Shown in pieces: positions 52,694 through 60,602 of a stretch of 61,100 bases of DNA (position 1 is its first letter; the number at the start of each line of letters is the position of its first letter). Both the position numbers and the translations under genes were made by a program. The notes under the pieces were generated by a model that searched no databases, was not told where the DNA came from, and saw only the letters and a program-made list of their open reading frames with translations. Source of the stretch: Lachnospiraceae bacterium (GTDB taxonomy: Bacteria; Bacillota; Clostridia; Lachnospirales; Lachnospiraceae); NCBI GenBank assembly GCA_018056425.1, contig JAGPFR010000012.1:1-61100 (forward strand). The letters are read 5' to 3'.

Positions 52694-54128
52694 AAAGACA
52701 CTTATTACCTATACTCCCTGCGGTGATGACAGATATATCCATATCGTTGTTTCCGACAGGGCGGGTAATAACAGCACGGTTTTCAGCATGGCGATAGACG
52801 GAGAGGGCGCTCACATCCCTTATCCCATTGTGACAGAAGATCTGAACATCGTGCAGCAAACCGGTGTATATGCAAGCCCTGAAAGAGACAGGACCTATTA
52901 TGTGAGAGCGGACGGAAGCACTGCGTTTTTGCTTGATTTTTCTGCACGGATAATGGGATATGCAAGAAACTCATATCAGATCGATACCGCACGCATTCAC
53001 AGGAGCGGAAGCGAATACGCGGAGTTTTCTTTTGACAGGAATATGAATATTTTAGAAGACTGTGATGCCCGGGTGACGGATACCAGGTATTTCGGGCCGT
53101 TTACGATGCAATGTGCGGAAGTTAAGGATGCGGTTAGAAGCGAAAGAAGTGCCCGCCTTTCATTTACCGGCGAATACACTACCATGTCCGAAGAAGAGAT
53201 GTATATCTACCCCACGGCCCATGCTCATTTGGAATCGGGATGGGATATATATGGTCTTGCTGACGGCATTGTTTCAAGCAATCTGCAGGATGATCTGACT
53301 CACGGAATAACCCTGATCGGTGACGGAACGGCTCCCGAGTGCATGGTTTCTGTTAACGGCTCCGGATATGTCAGGCTTTCAGAGTGCAATATATCGAATG
53401 TCACAATGGAATATGTTGTGGACAGAAGATTTGATGATGTTGTCATAGACCTCTATGTTCGTGACAGCGGTGCGGGGCTTAAAGAAGGATTTACCGTAAA
53501 CATAGTAAATCTTGATAACGGACTGGAGTCTTCGATTCGGAGCACAGGCGATCATTACGCCATGGAACTCAAAATGGATCCCGATTCGGAAGAAGCATGT
53601 TTTGAAAATATGCTTTTTAACGGAAGATTTGTCATAAGGGTAAGTTCGGAGGATAACGTCGGAAATTCCGGGATTGAGGAGAGCGCGGGTCTTACCGAAC
53701 TTGATGTAAGCGGAGAAATAGTCAGGTTACTGGATTTTGTCTCGGGACCCTTGATCGATGAAATGGGTAGAAGATATATCAAAAAAGGAGAGAGCGGATA
53801 CGTCGTTTCAAAAGTGTGGGGATATCCCGACGCGGTTTTGGTTTCTTTTGAAGACGAGAGTTTAAGTAAGTATGACGTTCTTTATATCTGCGGCTCATAT
53901 GTTCCGGATATATGCCGGGATTATGCAGGGACTGTGATCCGTACCGATCCTCCGGGGTATATTTATGAACTGAATACGGATTTTACGATTCCGCTGGATT
54001 ATCCCGCAAATTCATTGAAGGTTACGATAACGGCCTTTAAGGGAGATGAAACCGTAACCTGGGAAGCGGAGTGTGAAGTGATCTCATCCGGCTCTGTGCT
54101 TGATGAATTGATGACTGTGCTCAGATGA
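52686..54128 (+). CDS. C-terminal part of the same surface protein, in a different frame
   Basis: 480 codons from a GTG at 52686, overlapping the preceding stop by eight bases. No signal peptide. The first residues TLITYTPCGDDRYIHIVVSD plus RAGN look like the end of an extracellular Ig-like domain, not a protein start. Beta-rich modules with DRAGN/EDNVGN-type ends follow (SSEDNVGNSGIEES), plus a possible Ig-like C-terminus. An earlier GAGG could allow re-initiation. I read it as the remainder of the surface protein after a frameshift or out-of-frame deletion. It could only be exported if the two halves were one polypeptide. Confidence 0.6.
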   Translation: MHKKTLITYTPCGDDRYIHIVVSDRAGNNSTVFSMAIDGEGAHIPYPIVTEDLNIVQQTGVYASPERDRTYYVRADGSTAFLLDFSARIMGYARNSYQIDTARIHRSGSEYAEFSFDRNMNILEDCDARVTDTRYFGPFTMQCAEVKDAVRSERSARLSFTGEYTTMSEEEMYIYPTAHAHLESGWDIYGLADGIVSSNLQDDLTHGITLIGDGTAPECMVSVNGSGYVRLSECNISNVTMEYVVDRRFDDVVIDLYVRDSGAGLKEGFTVNIVNLDNGLESSIRSTGDHYAMELKMDPDSEEACFENMLFNGRFVIRVSSEDNVGNSGIEESAGLTELDVSGEIVRLLDFVSGPLIDEMGRRYIKKGESGYVVSKVWGYPDAVLVSFEDESLSKYDVLYICGSYVPDICRDYAGTVIRTDPPGYIYELNTDFTIPLDYPANSLKVTITAFKGDETVTWEAECEVISSGSVLDELMTVLR

Positions 54129-54148
54129 ATTATAATATCCTTATAATT
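54128..54148 (+). other. AT-only hairpin before the beta-propeller gene
   Basis: AATTATAA and TTATAATT (54128-54135 and 54141-54148) form an 8-bp stem around TATCC, right at the stop of the preceding gene. It also contains TATAAT-like boxes. It may mark a promoter or operator for the gene at 54169, but no -35 box is clear. Confidence 0.3.
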
Positions 54149-54168
54149 TATATTGTGAGGTCATTATC

Positions 54169-55170
54169 TTGAAAAGATCACTTAATTTTTTTGGAATTAT
54201 AATATGTGCATTTGTTATGTCGCTTTCATTTCACACCGTGGTAAATGCCGCACCCGGTGCGGGCATGGGTACGGTTTTTCCCTTGAAGACAAGCGAGTAT
54301 TCGAAGAGCGCGGTATCAACACAGCAGGTATCCCTTAACGGTATCAACTTTATAGTGGATACTTATCATGACCGTATTCTGTACAACGATACCCCTAACC
54401 TCGGATATAATCTCTTTTCCTGGAAGGTTATGGCAGATGATTTCAATAAGCCCCATTCCATTTCTTCCGACGGCACAGTCTATCTGGTAACCGATACAGA
54501 CAATAACAGGGTTGCTACCTATACCAGACTTCCGAGCGGAGAATTCATAGAGCTTCAGAGTTTTGAGAATGTAGGGATCAGGCCTCACTACTGCGTATAC
54601 GATGCTCCTTCCGCATCTTTCTATGTATGGAGTTCCTATACGGGAGAGATGTATATCTATAAGAGAACCGCCGGAACTTATGCAATGACTCTTTCTGCGG
54701 TTAAGAAGATCCCTGCTCTTTACGGGCTTTATACCAGATCCTTTACGATAGATGGAAACAACATTCTTCTCTGCAGTCAGGGTGCAGGTGGGATCGTCGT
54801 GGTCAATAAGAAAACTTTCGCGTTCGTGGGAGCCTATCCCGTACCCGATCAGCTTGGCGGTGTGGTTCAGGTTGTTCACGCGGGAGGTCATTATTATCTG
54901 ACGACATCCTCCGACAGATACGGCAATATGAACATGGCCGCAACATACAGGAGCAGTACGCTTGCGGGATTCATGAATCTTACAACCTGTGAAGATGTAA
55001 CGGCTAAGCTTGGCGGAGTAACCGGTATGCAGATCCCTTATTATATAACGGAGTGCGGAGGCCTGTATTATGTAAGACTTATCGGACAGGCTTCGGGATA
55101 CCGCGACAAGGGATGCATATTTACTGAGGATGCATTCGGAAATATTCAGATCCTGAGCACTTGGCCCTGA
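54169..55170 (+). CDS. Secreted beta-propeller (NHL-like) protein
   Basis: 333 residues. TTG 54169 follows GTGAGGT. A signal peptide is clear (LNFFGIIICAFVMSLSFHTV, cleavage near VNAAPGAG). The body consists of repeated ~45-residue units: NFIVDTYHDRILY, PHSISSDGTVYLVTDTDNNR, YCVYDAPSASFYVWSS, RSFTIDGNNILLCS. This is an NHL/YncE-like six-blade propeller, normally a binding scaffold. No catalytic residues are evident. It may work with the large surface protein upstream; this is inferred from position only. Confidence 0.78.
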   Translation: MKRSLNFFGIIICAFVMSLSFHTVVNAAPGAGMGTVFPLKTSEYSKSAVSTQQVSLNGINFIVDTYHDRILYNDTPNLGYNLFSWKVMADDFNKPHSISSDGTVYLVTDTDNNRVATYTRLPSGEFIELQSFENVGIRPHYCVYDAPSASFYVWSSYTGEMYIYKRTAGTYAMTLSAVKKIPALYGLYTRSFTIDGNNILLCSQGAGGIVVVNKKTFAFVGAYPVPDQLGGVVQVVHAGGHYYLTTSSDRYGNMNMAATYRSSTLAGFMNLTTCEDVTAKLGGVTGMQIPYYITECGGLYYVRLIGQASGYRDKGCIFTEDAFGNIQILSTWP

Positions 55171-55189
55171 TATATATTTAGGACACATA

Positions 55190-55219
55190 AAAAGCTGCCG
55201 CATAAATGTGGCAGCTTTT
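55190..55219. terminator. Bidirectional terminator between converging genes
   Basis: AAAAGCTGCC (55190-55199) pairs with GGCAGCTTTT (55210-55219), extended inward by two more pairs. A-run on one side and T-run on the other serve both the propeller gene (plus) and the metallophosphoesterase gene (minus). Confidence 0.85.
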
Positions 55220-55232
55220 ATAGTGCGATTGA

Positions 55233-56402
55233 TCAGTTCCCGGATACATCCGTTTCTTGAATATATCCTTCGGGTACGACATGTACAACACCGATGACTC
55301 CTATGAATGTGGGAGAGAAGATATGCTGTGTCAGTCCTTCCCTTATCTCACCTTCCCATGCGGCGTGCATATGTCCTGCAAGAACGTAGGCACAGTTTGA
55401 ATCATCGCCGTACAGAAGATTCAGATAATCCCACATCTCCGCATCGGGGATATAGTTTTCACTGTTGGGTGCCCAGTAGTAAACCTTGTTTCTGACGAGC
55501 ATTGAAAGCTGCTCGAGTGTGGGATCTACCTGAGAATAATAGGGAACATGGGTTGCCGCTATTACCGGAACACCTCTTGTATAAAGATCCGTCAGGACCT
55601 CCATCTGATCTTCACCGGGCTTTTTGATGGAAGCATTGACTCCCGCGATTATGAATTCACCGAAATCAATGTACTTGTGAGTGTTATCGTCACCGTCCAG
55701 TTCTGCGTGGAGGTCGTGTGCTCTGTAATCATCAAATCCGGTACTTCCGTCGCTGTACCAGGTTCCGTAATCGTGATCCGCTCTTATATAGAGGATTCTG
55801 TCCTGAGGATACTTTAATCTGTCATACTCCGTTTTGAGAGCTTCCATATTGGAGGTGCTGCAATAATCGAGAAGGTCGCCTCCGAATATTACCGCATCAA
55901 AATCATTGTAGTTCAGATAATTAACTATCTCGGGCCATAACTCATCGCCGTGAACTCCGTCGGGAGTTATGGACAGGGTTTCGTATCTTGATTCAACGGT
56001 CTCGAGACTTCCCTCATACACATCCCCTGCTTCATGATCCGTTATCATATGTATATCCGAAACCCAGGCAATGGTGTATTCTTCTTCCAGTCCGGGGATC
56101 TCGATATAAACATTTTCCTCTACAAAATCATAAGCGGGTGCCGGATATACCGGCTCGGGCTCAGGTTCCGGTTCCGGTTCGGGCTCAGGTTCCGGAATGT
56201 CTGAAACCTCTATCGGTACGGGCGATTCACCGGAAGGGTCCGGCAGTACGAAGAACAGGATAAGTCCCGTGATCGTAAGTGCCAGAAGAAATGCTGAGAG
56301 TATGATTGTGATCCTGGTATCTTTATCCACACCCTTTTTGGGTGTGGATTTTATTTTTTGCTTATCGGTCTTATCAATGACCTTCTTTTTTTCTGAGGTC
56401 AT
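55233..56402 (-). CDS. Membrane-anchored metallophosphoesterase
   Basis: 389 residues: Lys-rich cytoplasmic head, one membrane helix (~32-53), a Glu-Pro spacer (EPEPEPEPEPEPEP at ~71-84), then a calcineurin-like metallophosphoesterase domain outside the cell. Metal-site motifs: VSDIHMI, FGGDLLDY, IRADHDYG, AATHVPY and AGHMHAAW. The third motif is usually GNHD; here it is ADHD, with Asp in place of the conserved Asn, which may alter activity. Substrate unknown. Its start overlaps the end of the zinc-ribbon gene, so the two are one minus-strand operon. Confidence 0.85.
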   Translation of the reverse strand: MTSEKKKVIDKTDKQKIKSTPKKGVDKDTRITIILSAFLLALTITGLILFFVLPDPSGESPVPIEVSDIPEPEPEPEPEPEPEPVYPAPAYDFVEENVYIEIPGLEEEYTIAWVSDIHMITDHEAGDVYEGSLETVESRYETLSITPDGVHGDELWPEIVNYLNYNDFDAVIFGGDLLDYCSTSNMEALKTEYDRLKYPQDRILYIRADHDYGTWYSDGSTGFDDYRAHDLHAELDGDDNTHKYIDFGEFIIAGVNASIKKPGEDQMEVLTDLYTRGVPVIAATHVPYYSQVDPTLEQLSMLVRNKVYYWAPNSENYIPDAEMWDYLNLLYGDDSNCAYVLAGHMHAAWEGEIREGLTQHIFSPTFIGVIGVVHVVPEGYIQETDVSGN

Positions 56403-58108
56403 TATCTGTTAACCCTGATGTTTTCTCTGATCCACGCTCTGGTTGTTGCGGATGTTCCGTTAGTGAAGCTTACCTGGTATGCGGGATCCGCACCATCGCT
56501 GATATCGTTGAAGATCCAGAAATGGTTCATCTCAAAGTGGGTTTCATCAGTCTTGGATGGATCGAGGACGACGATCACTCCGTCGAACTCCTGCATCTTT
56601 TCTATTTCATTATTAAATGCGACCATGTAAGGGGCAGAATCGATGCCGGCTTTATCGCTGTAGTAGATTCCGTCGTGAAGAAGCATAAGGTTATAGTCGG
56701 TATCACGAAGAACCGAATCTATTCTGTCGAGTGCATCTTCATAGGTCATGCTTCCGTTAGCAATGCCTGTTTCGATATCTTTTCTGGTCTTCCATGCAAG
56801 GGAATAGATGTAACGAAGTCTCATGGGATCGTCAAGATCGTCTTCGTTAAAGAGGATTCTGTCCCCGTCCTCATCAACGATGGAAGCGGCATCTTCCATG
56901 AGCTCCCATGCTTCGTCTCTTGACCAGTTCTCACGTGATGTGATCTCGTTGATGGCGTAGATATACTTTCCTCTGTAAACTTCGATGAGTGCATCGCTTT
57001 CTGCACCGATTCCGCAATCATCGAATTTGATTCCTGCATTTGTCATCGCATCGGCATAACCGAGGATCTCGTCATAATACTCTCTTGACTGGATATAAAG
57101 TCCGGAGCTTACATGCTGACCGTCGAGAAGTGCGATTGAATTTCTTACCTGCTGGGCATACTTTTCGAAAACTTCGGCTGCTTCCTTGGAAACATCATCT
57201 GCAAGCTCATACTTGCTTGCAAGCTTGATATATCCGTCGAGTGCGGTTCCGTAATCATCGGTGATGAGTTCGGACTTGTCGCCCTCTTCAACTGCGGCAT
57301 CTATCTCATCCATGATGTCGCTGATCTCCTGACGTCTTGCCTCGGCAACTTCGGGATCCTCTTCGGGCTCTTCCTCGTCTTCGCCGGGAGTTTCTTCATC
57401 TTCTTCGTTATTGTCGTTATCCGGAGCTTCTTCGGTGCTTTGTGAAATGCCCGAGGTGATGCGTGATAATACACCGGTTGCCTTAAGTGCGAGAAGGATG
57501 GCAACTATAAGTGCGCAGATCGCGAGCACTATGATAAGGATAATTCCCTTTGAGCCTTTCTTTGCTTTTTCTTCTCCAGCAGGTGCGTTTTGCACGGGAG
57601 CATTCTGAACAGGTGCACTCTGAACGGGAGTTGCGGGTGCTTTGGCGGTTGAGGCCACAACGGAAGAAGCGCCTGCGGGCTTCTGATTCTGGTCTACCGG
57701 AGTTCCGCACTTGGTACAGAACTTTGCGCCGGGCTGCATCTTAGCTCCACACTTGATACAAAATACGGGAGGAGCGGATACGGGAGTCTTGACGATCATG
57801 GATTCGGGATCCTTGATGTCGGGTTCGGGCTTTATCTCGGGCTTAACGGGCTCAATCTTTAAAGGCTCCTTTACGGGCTCCTTGCTTTCCTGAGGTTTTT
57901 CTTCACTCATGGGCTTGGGCGTTACGATGACAGGCTGCTCGGCCTTTACTTCTTCTTTCTTGGGTTCTTCGGCCACCGGCTCCTGCTTTACTTCCTCTTT
58001 TTTGGGTTCTTCAGCCTTCGGCTGCATATTCTCGGGGATCTTGGTTCCGCATTTGATGCAGAATTTCTCCTGACCGGTAAGTTCTGTTTGACAATTAGGA
58101 CATTTCAT
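56402..58108 (-). CDS. Double zinc-ribbon, single-pass membrane protein
   Basis: 568 residues. Two zinc ribbons face the cytoplasm: Cys3-X2-Cys6 with Cys17-X2-Cys20, and Cys117-X2-Cys120 with Cys131-X2-Cys134. Between them is a Lys/Glu/Pro-rich segment with an internal duplication (AEEPKKEEVKQEP and AEEPKKEEVKAEQ). A PVQ/NAP repeat (~160-176), one membrane helix (~189-209) and an acidic extracellular linker follow. The rest is an all-alpha extracellular domain ending FEMNHFWIFNDI. Proteins of this plan are common in Lachnospiraceae; the function is unknown. It reads divergently from the ABC gene set at 58.3 kb and overlaps the metallophosphoesterase gene. Confidence 0.82.
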   Translation of the reverse strand: MKCPNCQTELTGQEKFCIKCGTKIPENMQPKAEEPKKEEVKQEPVAEEPKKEEVKAEQPVIVTPKPMSEEKPQESKEPVKEPLKIEPVKPEIKPEPDIKDPESMIVKTPVSAPPVFCIKCGAKMQPGAKFCTKCGTPVDQNQKPAGASSVVASTAKAPATPVQSAPVQNAPVQNAPAGEEKAKKGSKGIILIIVLAICALIVAILLALKATGVLSRITSGISQSTEEAPDNDNNEEDEETPGEDEEEPEEDPEVAEARRQEISDIMDEIDAAVEEGDKSELITDDYGTALDGYIKLASKYELADDVSKEAAEVFEKYAQQVRNSIALLDGQHVSSGLYIQSREYYDEILGYADAMTNAGIKFDDCGIGAESDALIEVYRGKYIYAINEITSRENWSRDEAWELMEDAASIVDEDGDRILFNEDDLDDPMRLRYIYSLAWKTRKDIETGIANGSMTYEDALDRIDSVLRDTDYNLMLLHDGIYYSDKAGIDSAPYMVAFNNEIEKMQEFDGVIVVLDPSKTDETHFEMNHFWIFNDISDGADPAYQVSFTNGTSATTRAWIRENIRVNR

Positions 58109-58197
58109 AAATAATTCTCCCTTTTATCCTTATTGAAGACATTGCAGGCAGATTACGTATACCTGTGACAAATCTGTCAAAAAAACCGTCTTCCGTA

Positions 58198-58226
58198 TTG
58201 AAAACACGTAATTTGTACATTATTAT
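58198..58226 (+). promoter_or_regulatory. Promoter of the 58-61 kb ABC operon
   Basis: TTGAAA at 58198-58203, a 17-base spacer, and TATTAT at 58221-58226, ~90 bases before the ATPase start. Both boxes match consensus well. Confidence 0.65.
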
Positions 58227-58232
58227 ATGTAC
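58215..58232 (+). promoter_or_regulatory. Palindrome around the -10 box (operator candidate)
   Basis: GTACAT (58215-58220) and ATGTAC (58227-58232) are perfect inverted repeats with the -10 box TATTAT exactly as the 6-base centre. A regulator bound here would block the promoter. No regulator gene is next to it, so the binding factor is unknown. Confidence 0.5.
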
Positions 58233-58314
58233 TTCATCAATTATATATATGGGAGAATATTATTGCAATAAGCCCCTAAAGCAAATATAATTTTGAATGT
58301 ATATGGGTGGTGAT

Positions 58315-58953
58315 ATGGTTGAAGTCAGAGATATCCGCAAATCATACGGTAGAAAACTCGTCTTGGGTGGAGTCGGGTTTTCGGCACAGCCCGGTGAACA
58401 GATCGCGCTTGTCGGCAGGAACGGTTGCGGCAAGAGCACACTCATGCAGATAATGGCCGGTCTGATAAAAGCTGATTCGGGAACGGTATCGTATTTCGGA
58501 CAAGCTATCAAAACCGGAAGCAGTTTTTCTCATACTGTCGGTTATCTGCCACAAGAGAATCCATTGATCGAAGAATTGTCGGTCGCAGACAATATTTCGC
58601 TTTGGTCCGGCAAAAGAGTAAGTCCGGATGATGAAGTTGTTAAGATGTTTCATCTTAAGGAACTTCTGAAAGAGCCGGTTTATAAACTTTCCGGCGGAAT
58701 GAAGCGAAGGGTGGCCATTGCCTGTGCCTGCGTGCACATGCCTCCGGTCATGCTCATGGATGAACCGACCGCTGCACTTGACATTTACTACAGACTTGAA
58801 GTCCGTAAGTGGATGAAGCAGTACAGGGATATGAACGGAACCATTATTACCGTTACTCACGATTCCGACGAAATGTCGGATTCGACAAGATGCCTTCTTA
58901 TAGAAGATGGCATCATTAAAGAATACGAGGAGGAAAAGAAAAATGCATTTTGA
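58315..58953 (+). CDS. ABC transporter ATP-binding protein (ABC-2 export type)
   Basis: 212 residues. ATG 58315 follows GGGTGGTGAT; an earlier in-frame ATG at 58297 is less well placed. Walker A GRNGCGKSTLM, Q-loop YLPQENPLIEE, signature LSGGMKRRVAIACAC, Walker B VMLMDEPTAALD, switch His in TVTHDSDE. The closest type is the CcmA-like ATPase of ABC-2 exporters. It overlaps the next gene by eleven bases. The partner permease is probably the gene starting at 60603. Confidence 0.9.
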   Translation: MVEVRDIRKSYGRKLVLGGVGFSAQPGEQIALVGRNGCGKSTLMQIMAGLIKADSGTVSYFGQAIKTGSSFSHTVGYLPQENPLIEELSVADNISLWSGKRVSPDDEVVKMFHLKELLKEPVYKLSGGMKRRVAIACACVHMPPVMLMDEPTAALDIYYRLEVRKWMKQYRDMNGTIITVTHDSDEMSDSTRCLLIEDGIIKEYEEEKKNAF

Positions 58954-60556
58954 TCCAATCACAGGCGAGAAGATCATGGATCCCGGTGACGAGGTTCAGG
59001 CAACCGCCGAAAATACCGCCAATCAGGCACAGGCTGACGCTGCTCAGGTTAATAACGCAGCTGCGCAGCAGGCAGCCCAGAATGCCGCTCAGTTCCAGCA
59101 GGCACCCCAGTTCCAGCAGGCACCCCAGATTAACGCAGAAAGCAATAACGTTAAGAAAGGAATGCCCATCGGAGCGGTTATCGGAATCATCGCTGCTGTT
59201 GTTGCGGTTATTGCTGTCGTAGCAGTTTTTGCTTTCAAAGGATTCGGAGCTAAGGTTTCACTTCTTAATACAATTACCAACGCATTTGATGGCGAATATC
59301 TCTATGATGCAACCAAGGATCTCGGATTCAAGCCTTTCGGTGATATGAACGTTAAGGTAGAGATGGAGATCGAAGATGTAGAGGTTCTTATGAACCTTGC
59401 AAGTGAGGCTTCATCACACACCAGATCCGTTTATTCGGAGGTCACTTACGACGGATTCACCATTGATGCAACCGCATATATCGACGAGAAGCAGATTCTT
59501 GCTTCCTGCCCTCTTATCGGAGATTATCTCTTCACCTATGATTATTCAAGCGATAAGCATGACGGAGTGATCGCAGATATCCTTGATGAGGAAGATCTTG
59601 AGGTTTCCGATCTCAATGCGCTGATCGCATTCCTTAACGACAATTCAGGTTCTATCGAAAAATTCTATACCAAGTCGGTTGCATACTTTACCGATTGTGC
59701 CGCAAGCCTTGATTTCAAGAAGACCGGAAACAAGGAAACCTTCACCGTTAACGGCGATAAGGTAGAGTGCAAGGAGTATGCTGTTGTTATTTCTGACGCA
59801 ACAATTGTAGACTGGATTTCCGGATATCAGAAAGTTGTAGAGGATTTTGCCGATAGTAATGCCGATCTTGTAAGTATGCTTGAAGATCTTACCGGAGAAG
59901 ACCTTGACATCGAAGAGGCTTTTGAGGATCTCATCGATGAGATAGACGGAGGTTCAGAAGTTACCCTTTCCATCTTCACCAAGGGAAGTATCACTGCTGC
60001 TATCCGTCTTACCAATGAAGACGGAGATCAGTATTACGAGATCCAGCTTCAGGGCGGAGATTACCTTGCTCAGAACGTTGAGGTCGTCTATAACGATGAC
60101 GGAGACGAAGAGACCGTTTTCACCATTTCGGGTAAGACCAAGGGCGATGTTCAGACCACCACTATCGAAGATGAGGACGGAAATTTCTCACTCGAGTATT
60201 CTTTCAACAGAAAGACCGGTGAGTTTGAGATGACCATGGAAGAGTATGGATATGAGGAATATTCATGTGAAGCTACCATCACTTTCGACAAGAATTCTTA
60301 TACCATTGATTTTGATACACTCTCTGTAGGCGGCGATGAGCTTCCTTTTGATAAGTACATCATTACCTATTCAACCAAGCCTGAGATCGTTAAGCCTAAG
60401 GGAGAAGAGTTCGATCTCGGGGCGGCAGATGAGGACGATTTCGAAAATCTTGGAGAAGAAATCCTCGAAGAGCTTGAGGATAACGATGAGCTGATCGAGC
60501 TTTTGGAAGATCTCGATATTGATTTTGATGACCTTATGTATTCCATGTACTACTGA
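58943..60556 (+). CDS. Membrane-anchored protein with Gln/Ala-rich head, unknown (537 aa)
   Basis: ATG 58943 follows GAGGAGG, inside the 3' end of the ATPase gene. N-terminal MHFDPITGEKIMDPGDEV sits where related proteins have a zinc ribbon, but the Cys are absent. A low-complexity Gln/Ala/Asn run follows (~20-65, with a tandem AQFQQAPQFQQAPQ), then one membrane helix (~76-98). The large extracellular part (~100-537) is beta-rich and very acidic, with an Asp/Glu-rich tail. I know no family function. Position between the ABC ATPase and permease genes suggests it is part of the transporter, perhaps an extracellular receptor or substrate. Confidence 0.7.
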   Translation: MHFDPITGEKIMDPGDEVQATAENTANQAQADAAQVNNAAAQQAAQNAAQFQQAPQFQQAPQINAESNNVKKGMPIGAVIGIIAAVVAVIAVVAVFAFKGFGAKVSLLNTITNAFDGEYLYDATKDLGFKPFGDMNVKVEMEIEDVEVLMNLASEASSHTRSVYSEVTYDGFTIDATAYIDEKQILASCPLIGDYLFTYDYSSDKHDGVIADILDEEDLEVSDLNALIAFLNDNSGSIEKFYTKSVAYFTDCAASLDFKKTGNKETFTVNGDKVECKEYAVVISDATIVDWISGYQKVVEDFADSNADLVSMLEDLTGEDLDIEEAFEDLIDEIDGGSEVTLSIFTKGSITAAIRLTNEDGDQYYEIQLQGGDYLAQNVEVVYNDDGDEETVFTISGKTKGDVQTTTIEDEDGNFSLEYSFNRKTGEFEMTMEEYGYEEYSCEATITFDKNSYTIDFDTLSVGGDELPFDKYIITYSTKPEIVKPKGEEFDLGAADEDDFENLGEEILEELEDNDELIELLEDLDIDFDDLMYSMYY

Positions 60557-60602
60557 TAGAAACGAACTGCCGGTTTCGTCAGTGTGAGAACCACTCTTTG
60601 GA

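Noticed and set aside
52670-52710. Programmed ribosomal frameshift joining the two surface-protein frames
   Set aside because: A-runs are present, but no classic slippery heptamer in the right phase or strong downstream structure is evident, and part of the expected Gly-rich domain also seems missing. Deletion or frameshift mutation is simpler.
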